From contig JBFRWC010000056.1 in NCBI GenBank assembly GCA_051439365.1, positions 1-8,350 on the forward strand: a stretch of DNA of 8,350 bases. The letters are read 5' to 3'. Each line of letters starts with the position of its first letter. Position 1 is the first letter of the stretch. The stretch is from JAAHGY01 sp051439365. Its GTDB lineage: Bacteria; Cyanobacteriota; Cyanobacteriia; CAKZMO01. Positions 1 to 6,155 of the stretch are shown in pieces. A program made the translations under genes and the position numbers. The notes beneath the pieces are model-generated. The model saw only the letters and a program-made list of their open reading frames with translations. It was not told the DNA's origin and made no database searches.

Positions 1-701
1 GATAATTGGTACGCTTGATAATAGCCTTCCTGGTTCAGTAAGCGAGTGGTTGAGATCAGAAAATCCCGGTCTGGGTCCAATGGTAGCGGGTTGGGCACGT
101 AGCGTTGGCCGTTAGCATGAAACAACGATAGGGGCAGAGGGCGGATATTGTAGGAAATCGTTTCGGCACTGGCTTCAAAAGCATCAATGGAAAGAGTTGC
201 ATCAACAATATCCCCAGGGAGCAGGTGTCGTCGTTGTAATCGCTCTGCCTGAAAGTTGGCTTCGTTTGTCTTGTAGGTATTGAACATGAAAAAATCGAGG
301 CCAATGACCGCGACTTTCAAGTCAGGTTGATTGGCGATCGCATGGTCAAAATACTGGCGGACCTCGTGCATGTTTGCCCCCAATAATCCGAGGTTGTAGG
401 CTGGTCCCACTGAATCCAACTGGGGATGACTCGGATCAAGGCCAATATCTGCCCGTGAGGTACCCAGCAAAACCACTGTTGGCTGCTGGTGAATAATATC
501 AGCCGCCTTAAAGACCCGCACTTGCCCAAACTGTTTCGGCTTGAGTTGATTCAGTCCATCGATATTAGGACTGCCAAACAGGCCATAGGGATCGATGACG
601 GCATTGAACCCAGCAATGCCAAGCACCCACAGGGCGATCGCCCCAGAGAGCCAGCGATTAAAATAACGATAGGGGGACGGAGAGGTAGAGGGATTCGCCA
701 T
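1..701 (-). CDS. Membrane-anchored SGNH-like partner of MBOAT acyltransferase (partial, C-terminus off window)
   Basis: An uninterrupted frame of 233 codons runs from an ATG at 701 off the left edge, so the C-terminus is missing. The start is well supported: AAGGAGA lies at 710-716, about 8 nt upstream. A hydrophobic segment at residues 17-36 (WLSGAIALWVLGIAGFNAVI) suggests an N-terminal anchor with the rest outside the cytoplasm. IDPYGLF follows at 36-42, then a beta-strand ending in VVLLGTSR (76-83), where Ser82 is the candidate nucleophile. YNLGLLGAN at 102-110 resembles the Gly and Asn blocks of SGNH hydrolases. The expected C-terminal Asp-x-x-His is outside the window. The gene lies 79 bp downstream of an MBOAT gene on the same strand. 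In AlgI/AlgJ/AlgX and DltB/DltD systems such a partner completes acyl transfer to the extracytoplasmic acceptor. Family membership is inferred from motifs and context; the substrate is unknown. Confidence 0.75.
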   Translation of the reverse strand, partial: MANPSTSPSPYRYFNRWLSGAIALWVLGIAGFNAVIDPYGLFGSPNIDGLNQLKPKQFGQVRVFKAADIIHQQPTVVLLGTSRADIGLDPSHPQLDSVGPAYNLGLLGANMHEVRQYFDHAIANQPDLKVAVIGLDFFMFNTYKTNEANFQAERLQRRHLLPGDIVDATLSIDAFEASAETISYNIRPLPLSLFHANGQRYVPNPLPLDPDRDFLISTTRLLNQEGYYQAYQL

Positions 702-751
702 CGGTCAAGTCTCCTTAACACTGAAAATATGGAATTAAAACTGAACGAATA

Positions 752-790
752 CTTAAAACTGGTCGCTTAAAACTGGATGCTTAAAACTGG
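752..790. repeat. 14-bp tandem repeat over the MBOAT stop codon
   Basis: CTTAAAACTGG occurs three times at an exact 14-bp period, starting at 752, 766 and 780, with variable 3-nt linkers. A degenerate fourth copy (ATTAAAACTG) begins at 734. Read on the minus strand the unit is CCAGTTTTAAG. The copy at 780-790 contains the last MBOAT codons and its TAA stop, so the array looks like tandem duplication of the gene's 3' end into the gap before the SGNH-like gene. Confidence 0.8.
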
Positions 791-2223
791 AAATACAGGA
801 ATTCAGACACTTGATTTAAGGACAGGAGAGACGCTGCTGCAATGCCGCCGATCGCCGCAACCCAGCGCCAGTTAGGCTGAAATCGCTGTACCAGTTCTTG
901 GGTGTTGGGACATTTCAGCACAATTCCCAGCAGCAGTAATAGAATACCGATAGAATGCCAACCCGTTGATGCAGGCAGATTACGGGTGACTAAGTTGGGC
1001 AAAATACTGGGCAATTGGCTAGAGAAGGAGAACCCGTGGAAACCGAGCATGGTCTGGGCGATCGCTCCCGCATCTCCTAAGCTTCCAGCCCGAAAGACTA
1101 CCCAACTAAACACAGTTGCGATAAACGTCAACGCCCATGCCAACCCGTTCGGGAAATTCAGCTTGGTTTTACGCCAACCATGATCCAGTGCCAGAAAGAA
1201 TCCCTGCATTCCGCCCCAGACAATAAAGGTCCAACCCGCTCCGTGCCATAGTCCTCCCAATAACATCGTCATCATTAAGTTCCCGTAACGTCGCCAATCA
1301 CCACGCCGACTCCCGCCCAAGGGGATATACAGATAATCTCGCAAAAAGTGAGACAGGGTAATGTGCCACCGCCGCCAGAAGTCTCCGATAGAGAGGGCTT
1401 TGTAGGGAGAATTGAAGTTAATCGGTAGGACTAAATTAAACAATAGGCCTAGACCAATGGCCATATCAGAATAACCGGAAAAATCAAAGTAAAGCTGAAA
1501 GGTATAGCTGAGACTGCCAATCCATGCGTCCATAAACGAGAGGTCTGTTGCTTGCTGGAAGGCATCCGCGACCACAGGCGAGAGGCGATCGGCAATCAGT
1601 AACTTTTTACTTAATCCCAGAATGAAGGTGACACTCCCCAACGCAACATTTTTATGGGAAAAGATAAAGTGATAGGGATGAGACAGCTTAGGAATCAGAT
1701 CGTCATGGCGCAGAATGGGTCCCGCAATCAATTGGGGAAAAAAGATAACAAATAAGGTGTAGGAAATCAGATCATATCGGAGGGTATGGGACTGGCTACG
1801 ATAGGCATCCACCACATAAGCAATCTGGGTAAAACTATAGAAGGAAATACCCAAGGGGAGCAGGACGGCAGTTGAAGTCCAGGTTAGCCCCGTTAGCTGA
1901 TTCACCGAATCCAGAAAGAAGTTGGCATATTTGTAGTACCCCAGGATGGCGAGGTTAAAACCAATCCCTAGCACCATCATCAGCTTGGGCAGGGGCGACC
2001 CCGGTTCCGTTCGACTGAGGTAAGCTCCAAAGCCAAAGTTTCCTAGAATCGAGACTAGCAATAGGATGACATAGGGTGGGTTCCAGTAGCCGTAAAAGAT
2101 TAGCGAGGTAATGAGTAGCCAGCAGGTCGCCCAACGAAATAGACGAAACTGGGCTAACCCAAAGAAGCCGACGAGGGTAATCGGTAAAAAAACAAATAAA
2201 AATTCGTATGAGTTAAATAGCAA
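781..2223 (-). CDS. AlgI/DltB-type membrane-bound O-acyltransferase (MBOAT)
   Basis: A 480-residue polytopic membrane protein, normal length for AlgI-like MBOATs. These move acyl groups, often acetyl, across the cytoplasmic membrane to an extracytoplasmic polymer. The start is a TTG at 2223; it gives the N-terminus MLFNSYEFLFVFLPI, which matches the conserved family start, so TTG is preferred although the upstream GGGAC is a weak ribosome site. Diagnostic motifs in order: NPPY (48-51), YKYANFF (97-103), QLYFDFSGYSDMAIG (243-257), DFWRRWHITLSHFLRDYLY (281-299) with His287, and GGLWHGAGWTFIVWG (323-337) with the expected catalytic His327. Many hydrophobic segments lie between these. The SGNH-like gene follows on the same strand after 79 bp, so the two are probably one operon. 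A promoter-like pair lies just upstream. Acceptor candidates include exopolysaccharide or another envelope glycan; the sequence does not say which. Confidence 0.95.
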   Translation of the reverse strand: MLFNSYEFLFVFLPITLVGFFGLAQFRLFRWATCWLLITSLIFYGYWNPPYVILLLVSILGNFGFGAYLSRTEPGSPLPKLMMVLGIGFNLAILGYYKYANFFLDSVNQLTGLTWTSTAVLLPLGISFYSFTQIAYVVDAYRSQSHTLRYDLISYTLFVIFFPQLIAGPILRHDDLIPKLSHPYHFIFSHKNVALGSVTFILGLSKKLLIADRLSPVVADAFQQATDLSFMDAWIGSLSYTFQLYFDFSGYSDMAIGLGLLFNLVLPINFNSPYKALSIGDFWRRWHITLSHFLRDYLYIPLGGSRRGDWRRYGNLMMTMLLGGLWHGAGWTFIVWGGMQGFFLALDHGWRKTKLNFPNGLAWALTFIATVFSWVVFRAGSLGDAGAIAQTMLGFHGFSFSSQLPSILPNLVTRNLPASTGWHSIGILLLLLGIVLKCPNTQELVQRFQPNWRWVAAIGGIAAASLLSLNQVSEFLYFQF

Positions 2224-2242
2224 GGGTCAAGTCCCAGAGCAA

Positions 2243-2271
2243 TAGATAGATGGATAATGGGAGAATCTCAA
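2243..2271 (-). promoter_or_regulatory. Putative sigma70-type promoter for the MBOAT operon
   Basis: On the minus strand TTGAGA (2266-2271) and TATCTA (2243-2248) are separated by exactly 17 bp. Transcription would begin near 2236, leaving a leader of only about 13 nt before the TTG start. The -35 hexamer sits inside the GAGAAT/ATTCTC dyad at 2261-2279, which could bind a regulator. The call rests on consensus matching only. Confidence 0.4.
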
Positions 2272-2313
2272 CAATTCTCAACTAGGTGTTATTCTCTATT
2301 TTGCTTTAAGGCG

Positions 2314-2353
2314 CTTGAGATTCCATCCCCCATTCTGTTTGGGGATGTTCAAG
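2314..2353. repeat. Two-part inverted repeat (hairpin) in the intergenic region
   Basis: CATCCCC (2324-2330) pairs with GGGGATG (2341-2347) around a 10-nt loop. After an asymmetric internal loop, CTTGA (2314-2318) pairs with TCAAG (2349-2353). Neither strand has a U-rich tail, so it is not an obvious intrinsic terminator. It could be an RNA structure or an operator; function unknown. Confidence 0.5.
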
Positions 2354-2391
2354 ATTTGGTGAAGATTATACGAAGACCGGGGAATTCTATG

Positions 2392-2430
2392 GTTTGCCTA
2401 AGAAATAGTTTGCCTAAGAAATAGTTTGCC
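2392..2430. repeat. 16-bp tandem repeat, about 2.4 copies
   Basis: GTTTGCCTAAGAAATA starts at 2392 and 2408, and a partial copy GTTTGCC starts at 2424. The two full copies are identical. It lies 12 bp beyond the minus-strand terminator's T-rich tail, between that terminator and the MBOAT promoter. It looks like simple slippage duplication with no visible coding role. Confidence 0.85.
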
Positions 2431-2442
2431 AATCGGTAGCCC

Positions 2443-2477
2443 AAAATTTAAAACCCCGGCTTCTCTAAGAGGCCGGG
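2443..2477 (-). terminator. Intrinsic terminator downstream of the small membrane protein gene
   Basis: On the minus strand CCCGGC (2472-2477) pairs with GCCGGG (2455-2460), and an inner CTC/GAG stem extends it. The stem is followed at once by GTTTTAAATTTT. A GC-rich stem with a T-rich tail on the minus strand is the classic layout; on the plus strand the tail is ATTCTGG, so termination is one-way. It should end transcripts arriving from the gene at 2627-2953 and insulate the MBOAT promoter. Confidence 0.8.
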
Positions 2478-2543
2478 ATTCTGGGATCAACTCATCCTTA
2501 AGTCAGTGCTACAGGGGCTGAAAACATGGCCACAAAATAAGTC

Positions 2544-2615
2544 CAGAAAGATCAAATCTAGAAAGATCTTGCTAGGCGCAAGTCATTTGACCTACTCCCT
2601 ATCAAAATCTTTCTG
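2544..2615. repeat. AGAAAGATC direct repeat with a distant inverted copy
   Basis: AGAAAGATC occurs at 2545-2553 and 2560-2568 (15-bp period). CAGAAAGAT at 2544-2552 is the exact reverse complement of ATCTTTCTG at 2607-2615. In the minus-strand transcript this falls between the small gene's stop and the terminator, where it could form a 3' untranslated stem. Function is not evident. Confidence 0.45.
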
Positions 2616-2626
2616 AGTTCTGTTAT

Positions 2627-2953
2627 TTAGATGTGGTGAGCATGACTAATGCGCCAAGCTTTCTGCGGTTTACGGTGAGAGTGGTCTTGGATCGATTTGA
2701 TGCTGGCCATTGCGCACCAAACGCAGAGGCTAACGGTGGCGAAGGCGATCGCCGCCCCCAGCAAAGATAGCGCAAACAACATCGTCATTGGGCCAGATCC
2801 CAACGTCGGACAATGGGACAACCACTGGAAGGTCATAAGACCTGTGGCAATACTGCCGCTAAATGCGATCGCCCCTAGGAGTTGCGCGAGAATCTGTTTC
2901 GAGCATTCGGTCATCGGATTGGAAGAGGGATCATCATGGAGTTGGTATTTCAT
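2627..2953 (-). CDS. Small two-helix membrane protein, function unknown
   Basis: A 108-residue protein that I do not recognise. The start is taken as ATG at 2953, because GAGG at 2963-2966 sits 9 nt upstream; a TTG five codons earlier would overlap that site. Two hydrophobic segments lie at about residues 21-45 and 55-85, joined by a short loop (SHCPTLGSG). The N-terminus is polar and the C-terminus basic and His-rich (HSHRKPQKAWRISHAHHI), which would favour both ends in the cytoplasm under the positive-inside rule. Four cysteines (17, 48, 77, 80) are present without a clear metal motif. The gene stands alone, with a TATAAT promoter element upstream and a strong terminator downstream, so it is probably monocistronic. 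The structured hydrophobicity, ribosome site and terminator support a real gene, although an antisense frame on the plus strand is also open. Confidence 0.7.
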   Translation of the reverse strand: MKYQLHDDPSSNPMTECSKQILAQLLGAIAFSGSIATGLMTFQWLSHCPTLGSGPMTMLFALSLLGAAIAFATVSLCVWCAMASIKSIQDHSHRKPQKAWRISHAHHI

Positions 2954-3040
2954 GTAGAGCAGCCTCAACTAGAATCAGGTAAGGGACAAGAATTGTGCGG
3001 TTGCAGGGTTAAATTGCCATAACCGTTCAGTCATCCACTT

Positions 3041-3069
3041 ATTATACTTGGAAGGGGCAATGACAACTG
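3041..3069 (-). promoter_or_regulatory. Putative promoter for the small membrane protein gene
   Basis: A perfect -10 hexamer TATAAT lies on the minus strand at 3041-3046. With 17-bp spacing the -35 would be CAGTTG (3064-3069), a weak match; TTGTCA at 3061-3066 is closer to consensus but only 14 bp away. The leader would be about 80 nt. The call depends mainly on the -10. Confidence 0.45.
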
Positions 3070-3091
3070 GTACGAGATCACACTTCAATAC

Positions 3092-3117
3092 AAAAAACTG
3101 TTCATCCTAAGCCAGTT
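3092..3117 (-). terminator. Weak terminator-like hairpin after the amidotransferase gene
   Basis: Just past the amidotransferase stop, the minus strand reads AACTG (3113-3117), a 12-nt loop and CAGTT (3096-3100), running directly into a run of T. The T tract is good but the 5-bp AT-containing stem is weak, so termination may be partial. Confidence 0.35.
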
Positions 3118-3126
3118 ACATTAAGC

Positions 3127-3861
3127 TCACTTTGCTTGGGTGTAAAGCCAGTGTTGGACGTGCTTGAGCCAATGTTGAGCCACCGCATCTGCGAATTGAA
3201 TAGAAGCGTCACCATGAGTGGCTAGTTGTTCCCTGACCTGTTGTTCGATTTGGGGATGGTGGGTAGTGATCCAGTCATTTTTTTTTGCTAACCAGCGATG
3301 GGCGATCGCCGCCGTAATTTCCAGATGGAACTGGAAGCCGTAGACATTGGTGCCAATACGATAGGCTTGGTTAGGACAAACCTCATTGGTCATTAGCAGC
3401 GTTGCCACCTTGGGCAAATCAAAGGTATCAAAATGCCACTGCATTAACTTAACGTCAGGAGGCAGATCTTGCAGCCACGGTTCTGAGGGGTTGGATGTAA
3501 CCACATGAATCGGGACAAAACCAATTTCGGGAGTTGGAGCGGGATACACCGGACTGCCGAAAGCACGGGCAATTAATTGTGCCCCTAAACAACTCCCCAT
3601 TATAGGTTTATGGGCCGCGTAGAACTGGCGAATTAATGTCACCACTTGGGGTAAATGGGGAAATCGGTCATCCTCATTGGCGTTCATATAGCCCCCCAAA
3701 ATAATCAACCCCGCATACTCACCCCTAGGACTGTCTCGTCCTGACTCTATGGATTGATCCCTCGGTTGCCAATAGGTCAAGGTAGCTCCCCCTCTTGTGA
3801 GCGCATCCCCCAAACTCCCGATGGGAGCGCGATCGTGGTTTTGAATGACCAGTATATTCAT
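3127..3861 (-). CDS. Class I (triad) glutamine amidotransferase
   Basis: A 244-residue cytoplasmic protein of the class I glutamine amidotransferase fold, which hydrolyses glutamine and passes ammonia to an acceptor. The start is ATG at 3861, set by GGAGG at 3866-3870 only 4 nt upstream; the resulting N-terminus MNILVIQNHDRAPIGSLGDAL is typical of the fold. The oxyanion strand GLIILGGYMNA lies at 51-61. The nucleophile elbow is MGSCLGAQLIARAFG (88-102) with Cys91. The other triad members are in YGFQFHLEIT (174-183), His179 and Glu181. All three catalytic residues are therefore present. No synthetase domain is fused and none is adjacent, so it resembles the stand-alone GMP-synthase-like amidotransferase proteins whose acceptors are often unknown. 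Its upstream side faces a decayed cyclase on the other strand. The exact substrate cannot be assigned. Confidence 0.88.
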   Translation of the reverse strand: MNILVIQNHDRAPIGSLGDALTRGGATLTYWQPRDQSIESGRDSPRGEYAGLIILGGYMNANEDDRFPHLPQVVTLIRQFYAAHKPIMGSCLGAQLIARAFGSPVYPAPTPEIGFVPIHVVTSNPSEPWLQDLPPDVKLMQWHFDTFDLPKVATLLMTNEVCPNQAYRIGTNVYGFQFHLEITAAIAHRWLAKKNDWITTHHPQIEQQVREQLATHGDASIQFADAVAQHWLKHVQHWLYTQAK

Positions 3862-3865
3862 AGAT

Positions 3866-3870
3866 CCTCC
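3866..3870 (-). promoter_or_regulatory. Ribosome binding site fixing the amidotransferase start
   Basis: GGAGG on the minus strand, 4 nt before ATG 3861. It rules out the longer reading from 3930, whose 23 extra residues have no family counterpart. Confidence 0.8.
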
Positions 3871-3945
3871 AAATCCTGACGCTTTCCACTGTAGAACGAG
3901 CCGCCAAACCACCCGTTTGTTCGGCCCCACATCAAAACATTTGCG

Positions 3946-4288
3946 ATGGGCGATATCGCAGCCAAAGAGATTGAGCTACTGACTACTCGCCCCGAAGACC
4001 GGATCGGCAACAGCATTTACGGTATTTTGCCCTCTGATCTTGCGATCCAGTATATGGTAGCCTTACAACAAAGTCTCGTGACCCAAGCGACCCAAGTGTT
4101 TGAGGATGAACTGACGATTCATGACATTCCTGGGCACTATGAAGTACGGGGGGGGAATCCCTACAGCCCGACCCGATCATGTCGAAGCGATCGCTGATAT
4201 GGCGTTAGAGATGTTACAGACTACCCAGGAGTTTTCGCAGCAGTGTGATTATCCACTGGAAATTTGGATTGGCATCATTCAGAACTGA
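3946..4288 (+). pseudogene. Decayed class III adenylate/guanylate cyclase remnant
   Basis: Two plus-strand frames join into one recognisable product. The first frame (from ATG 3946) contains GILPSDLAIQYMV and QQSLVTQATQVFEDELTI, matching the ILPxxIAxxLK...FxxVTxLFAD entry into cyanobacterial class III cyclase domains. It then jumps to IHDIPGHYEVRGG, which aligns with the family's IKTIGDAYMVVGG; the LFADIVGFT metal-binding region between them appears deleted, and GDAYM has become PGHYE. A +1 shift in eight G (4148-4155) breaks the frame. After it, IPTARPDHVEAIADMALEM (from 4157) is close to the cyclase IPTPRPDHAEAIAxMAL signature and continues to WIGI, where intact cyclases read IGINSGPV. It then stops (TGA 4286-4288) inside the last codons of the ABC gene. 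There is no ribosome site before the ATG, so the true 5' limit is unclear. It should have no cyclase activity. Confidence 0.78.
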
Positions 4289-6065
4289 TCTTGCCCAACT
4301 GCACATTCCATAATCCAGCATAGACTCCTTGTTTATCGAGCAGTTGCTCATGGGTGCCTTGCTCCACAATTTGGCCGTATTCCATCACATAAATGCAGTC
4401 AGCATGACGAATGGTGGATAAGCGGTGGGCGATCGCAATGGTCGTCCGATCCTGGGTAATCTGATTCAGCGATCGCTGAATGGCTACTTCGGTTTCGTTG
4501 TCCACTGCAGAGGTGGCCTCGTCCAAGATCAGAATGGGGGGATCGCGGAGGATGGCACGGGCGATCGCCAATCGTTGCCGCTGGCCCCCCGATAACTTCT
4601 GACCCCGTTCCCCCACGATTGTGTCATAGCCTTGGGGAAACCGCTGGATAAAGTCATCGGCCTCGGCAATTTTAGCGGCATGTCGTACTTCTGCCTCTGT
4701 GGCTTCCGGGGAACCGTAGCGAATATTGTCTGCCACTGTGCCTTCAAACAAAAACACATCCTGACTCACCAGACCCATTGTGCGGCGCAAGTCTTGAATC
4801 CGCAGGGTTTGAATATCGAGACCATCCAACGTAATCTGGCCTGATTGAATTTCGTACAGTCGCAGCAGTAACTTGACCAGAGTGCTTTTGCCTGACCCCG
4901 TAGCCCCAACAATGCCGATGGTGTGTCCTGCCGGAATGTGGAGGGAGAGATGGGCGATCGCTGGACTGTGGCCCTCGTAGGCAAAGGTGACATCTTTCAA
5001 TCGCAGCTCACCCTTCACTGAAGCCACCTGCAACGGCACATGACCGGGATGGATGGCGATGGGAGTATCCAACACATTCATCACCCGCGTTGTTGAGGCC
5101 ATTGCCCGTTGATACTCATCCAGAGTTTGTCCCATCATCGTCAACGGCCACAGCAACCGCTGGATGATGAAAATCAGGACGCTATAGGTGCCCACATCTA
5201 GCCGTCCTTCACTGACGGCCAGCCCACCCAGCAGCAGCGTTGCCGTAAATCCCACCAAAATGATAATCCGGATCAATGGCGTAAAAGCAGCACTAAGGGC
5301 GATCGCTCGGCCATTGCTCTGGCGATAGGCATCACTCTCCACTGCCACCCGTTCGATCTCATAGGCTTCCGTGGTGAAGCTTTTGATCGTGGTAATCCCA
5401 CTCAAGTTGTTCGACAGTCGCCCATTTAACTGTCCCACCGTTTCCCGCACTTGAGCATAGCGGGGAGCTAGGAGTCGCTGAAACGCAAATGATCCCCAAA
5501 CAATAAAGGGCATTGGTAACATCGACAGCCAAGCAATTCCCGGAGCTTTGATGAAATAATAGCCACCAATCAACGTCACCGTAGTGATGAGCTGGAGGAT
5601 TTTATTCGCCCCTGTATCCAAAAATCGCTCTAATTGGTTGATGTCATCGCTCAGGATCGACATCAATCCCCCTACGCTGCGAGACTCAAAATAAGCCAGT
5701 TCTAAATCTTGTAAATGACTGTAAGCGTCCAAGCGCAACTGGTGCTGAATGGTCTGCGCCAAATTGCGCCACAGTCGGGCGTAGGCATATTCAAAGGCTG
5801 ATTCCAACACCCAGACAACGAAAGTGAGCAGTGACAGCACTACCAACTGCTGTACTACTGTTGCTAATCCCCAGCCTGCGAGCCAGGATTCCTCCTGGTT
5901 GACGACAATATCAACTGCCACTCCAATTAACAACGGCGGAGCCAAGTCAAAAATTTTGTTGAGGATCGAACTCGCTGCCGCTAGCCAGACCTGAGTCCGG
6001 TATTTGCGGCTGTAACGAATTAAGCGAGACAGGGGTGACTGGGAGGAAGATGCAGATGAAATCAC
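4275..6065 (-). CDS. ABC exporter half-transporter, MsbA-like (fused membrane and ATPase domains)
   Basis: A 596-residue protein with an N-terminal six-helix exporter domain (about 25-320) and a C-terminal nucleotide-binding domain (about 353-590); it would work as a dimer in the cytoplasmic membrane. The ATPase motifs are complete: Walker A GATGSGKST (387-395), Q-loop Gln435, signature LSGGQ (491-495), Walker B ILILDE (511-516), D-loop SAVD and switch His547. The start is GTG 6065; an in-frame TAA lies shortly upstream and no better start is present, though the ribosome site (AAGGGA) is weak. The N-terminal stretch ILNKIFDLAPPLLIGVAVD resembles cyanobacterial lipid/drug exporters. The gene follows lipA by 90 bp on the same strand and is probably co-transcribed. 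Its final codons overlap the cyclase remnant by 14 bp, so its last residues may have been rewritten by the deletion there. Substrate unknown; lipid or multidrug export is possible. Confidence 0.95.
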   Translation of the reverse strand: MISSASSSQSPLSRLIRYSRKYRTQVWLAAASSILNKIFDLAPPLLIGVAVDIVVNQEESWLAGWGLATVVQQLVVLSLLTFVVWVLESAFEYAYARLWRNLAQTIQHQLRLDAYSHLQDLELAYFESRSVGGLMSILSDDINQLERFLDTGANKILQLITTVTLIGGYYFIKAPGIAWLSMLPMPFIVWGSFAFQRLLAPRYAQVRETVGQLNGRLSNNLSGITTIKSFTTEAYEIERVAVESDAYRQSNGRAIALSAAFTPLIRIIILVGFTATLLLGGLAVSEGRLDVGTYSVLIFIIQRLLWPLTMMGQTLDEYQRAMASTTRVMNVLDTPIAIHPGHVPLQVASVKGELRLKDVTFAYEGHSPAIAHLSLHIPAGHTIGIVGATGSGKSTLVKLLLRLYEIQSGQITLDGLDIQTLRIQDLRRTMGLVSQDVFLFEGTVADNIRYGSPEATEAEVRHAAKIAEADDFIQRFPQGYDTIVGERGQKLSGGQRQRLAIARAILRDPPILILDEATSAVDNETEVAIQRSLNQITQDRTTIAIAHRLSTIRHADCIYVMEYGQIVEQGTHEQLLDKQGVYAGLWNVQLGKISSE

Positions 6066-6155
6066 AGGGATATCCCTTGGACATTAAGACGGGAAAGAGA
6101 CAAGTCGCTTTTATGGTAGCGAAAAGTAACCTACTTTGAGTCAAGTCCCCTCAAC

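Larger units (their letters stand above)
2224..2626. other. Non-coding stretch between MBOAT and the small membrane protein gene
   Basis: About 400 bp without a credible gene on either strand. From left to right it holds a promoter for the MBOAT gene, a small dyad GAGAAT/ATTCTC (2261-2279) overlapping that promoter's -35 region, a larger hairpin, a 16-bp tandem repeat, a minus-strand terminator and a further inverted repeat close to the small gene's stop. Each larger element has its own entry. Confidence 0.7.

Noticed and set aside
489..770. Plus-strand frame of 93 codons opposite the SGNH-like gene
   Set aside because: It is antisense to a frame with a strong ribosome site, membrane anchor and family motifs, and its own product has no recognisable features.
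752..790. CRISPR array
   Set aside because: The 14-bp period with 3-nt linkers is far too short for repeat-spacer units; it is a simple tandem repeat. No other array-like spacing occurs in the window.
902..1183. Plus-strand frame opposite the MBOAT gene
   Set aside because: It is fully inside a confidently identified MBOAT gene and arises from codon bias on the other strand.
2314..2353. Intrinsic terminator at the CATCCCC/GGGGATG hairpin
   Set aside because: Neither strand has a T-rich tail after the stem, so I list it only as an inverted repeat.
3862..3930. Longer amidotransferase start at 3930
   Set aside because: The extra 23 residues do not belong to the fold and the GGAGG before 3861 points to the shorter form.
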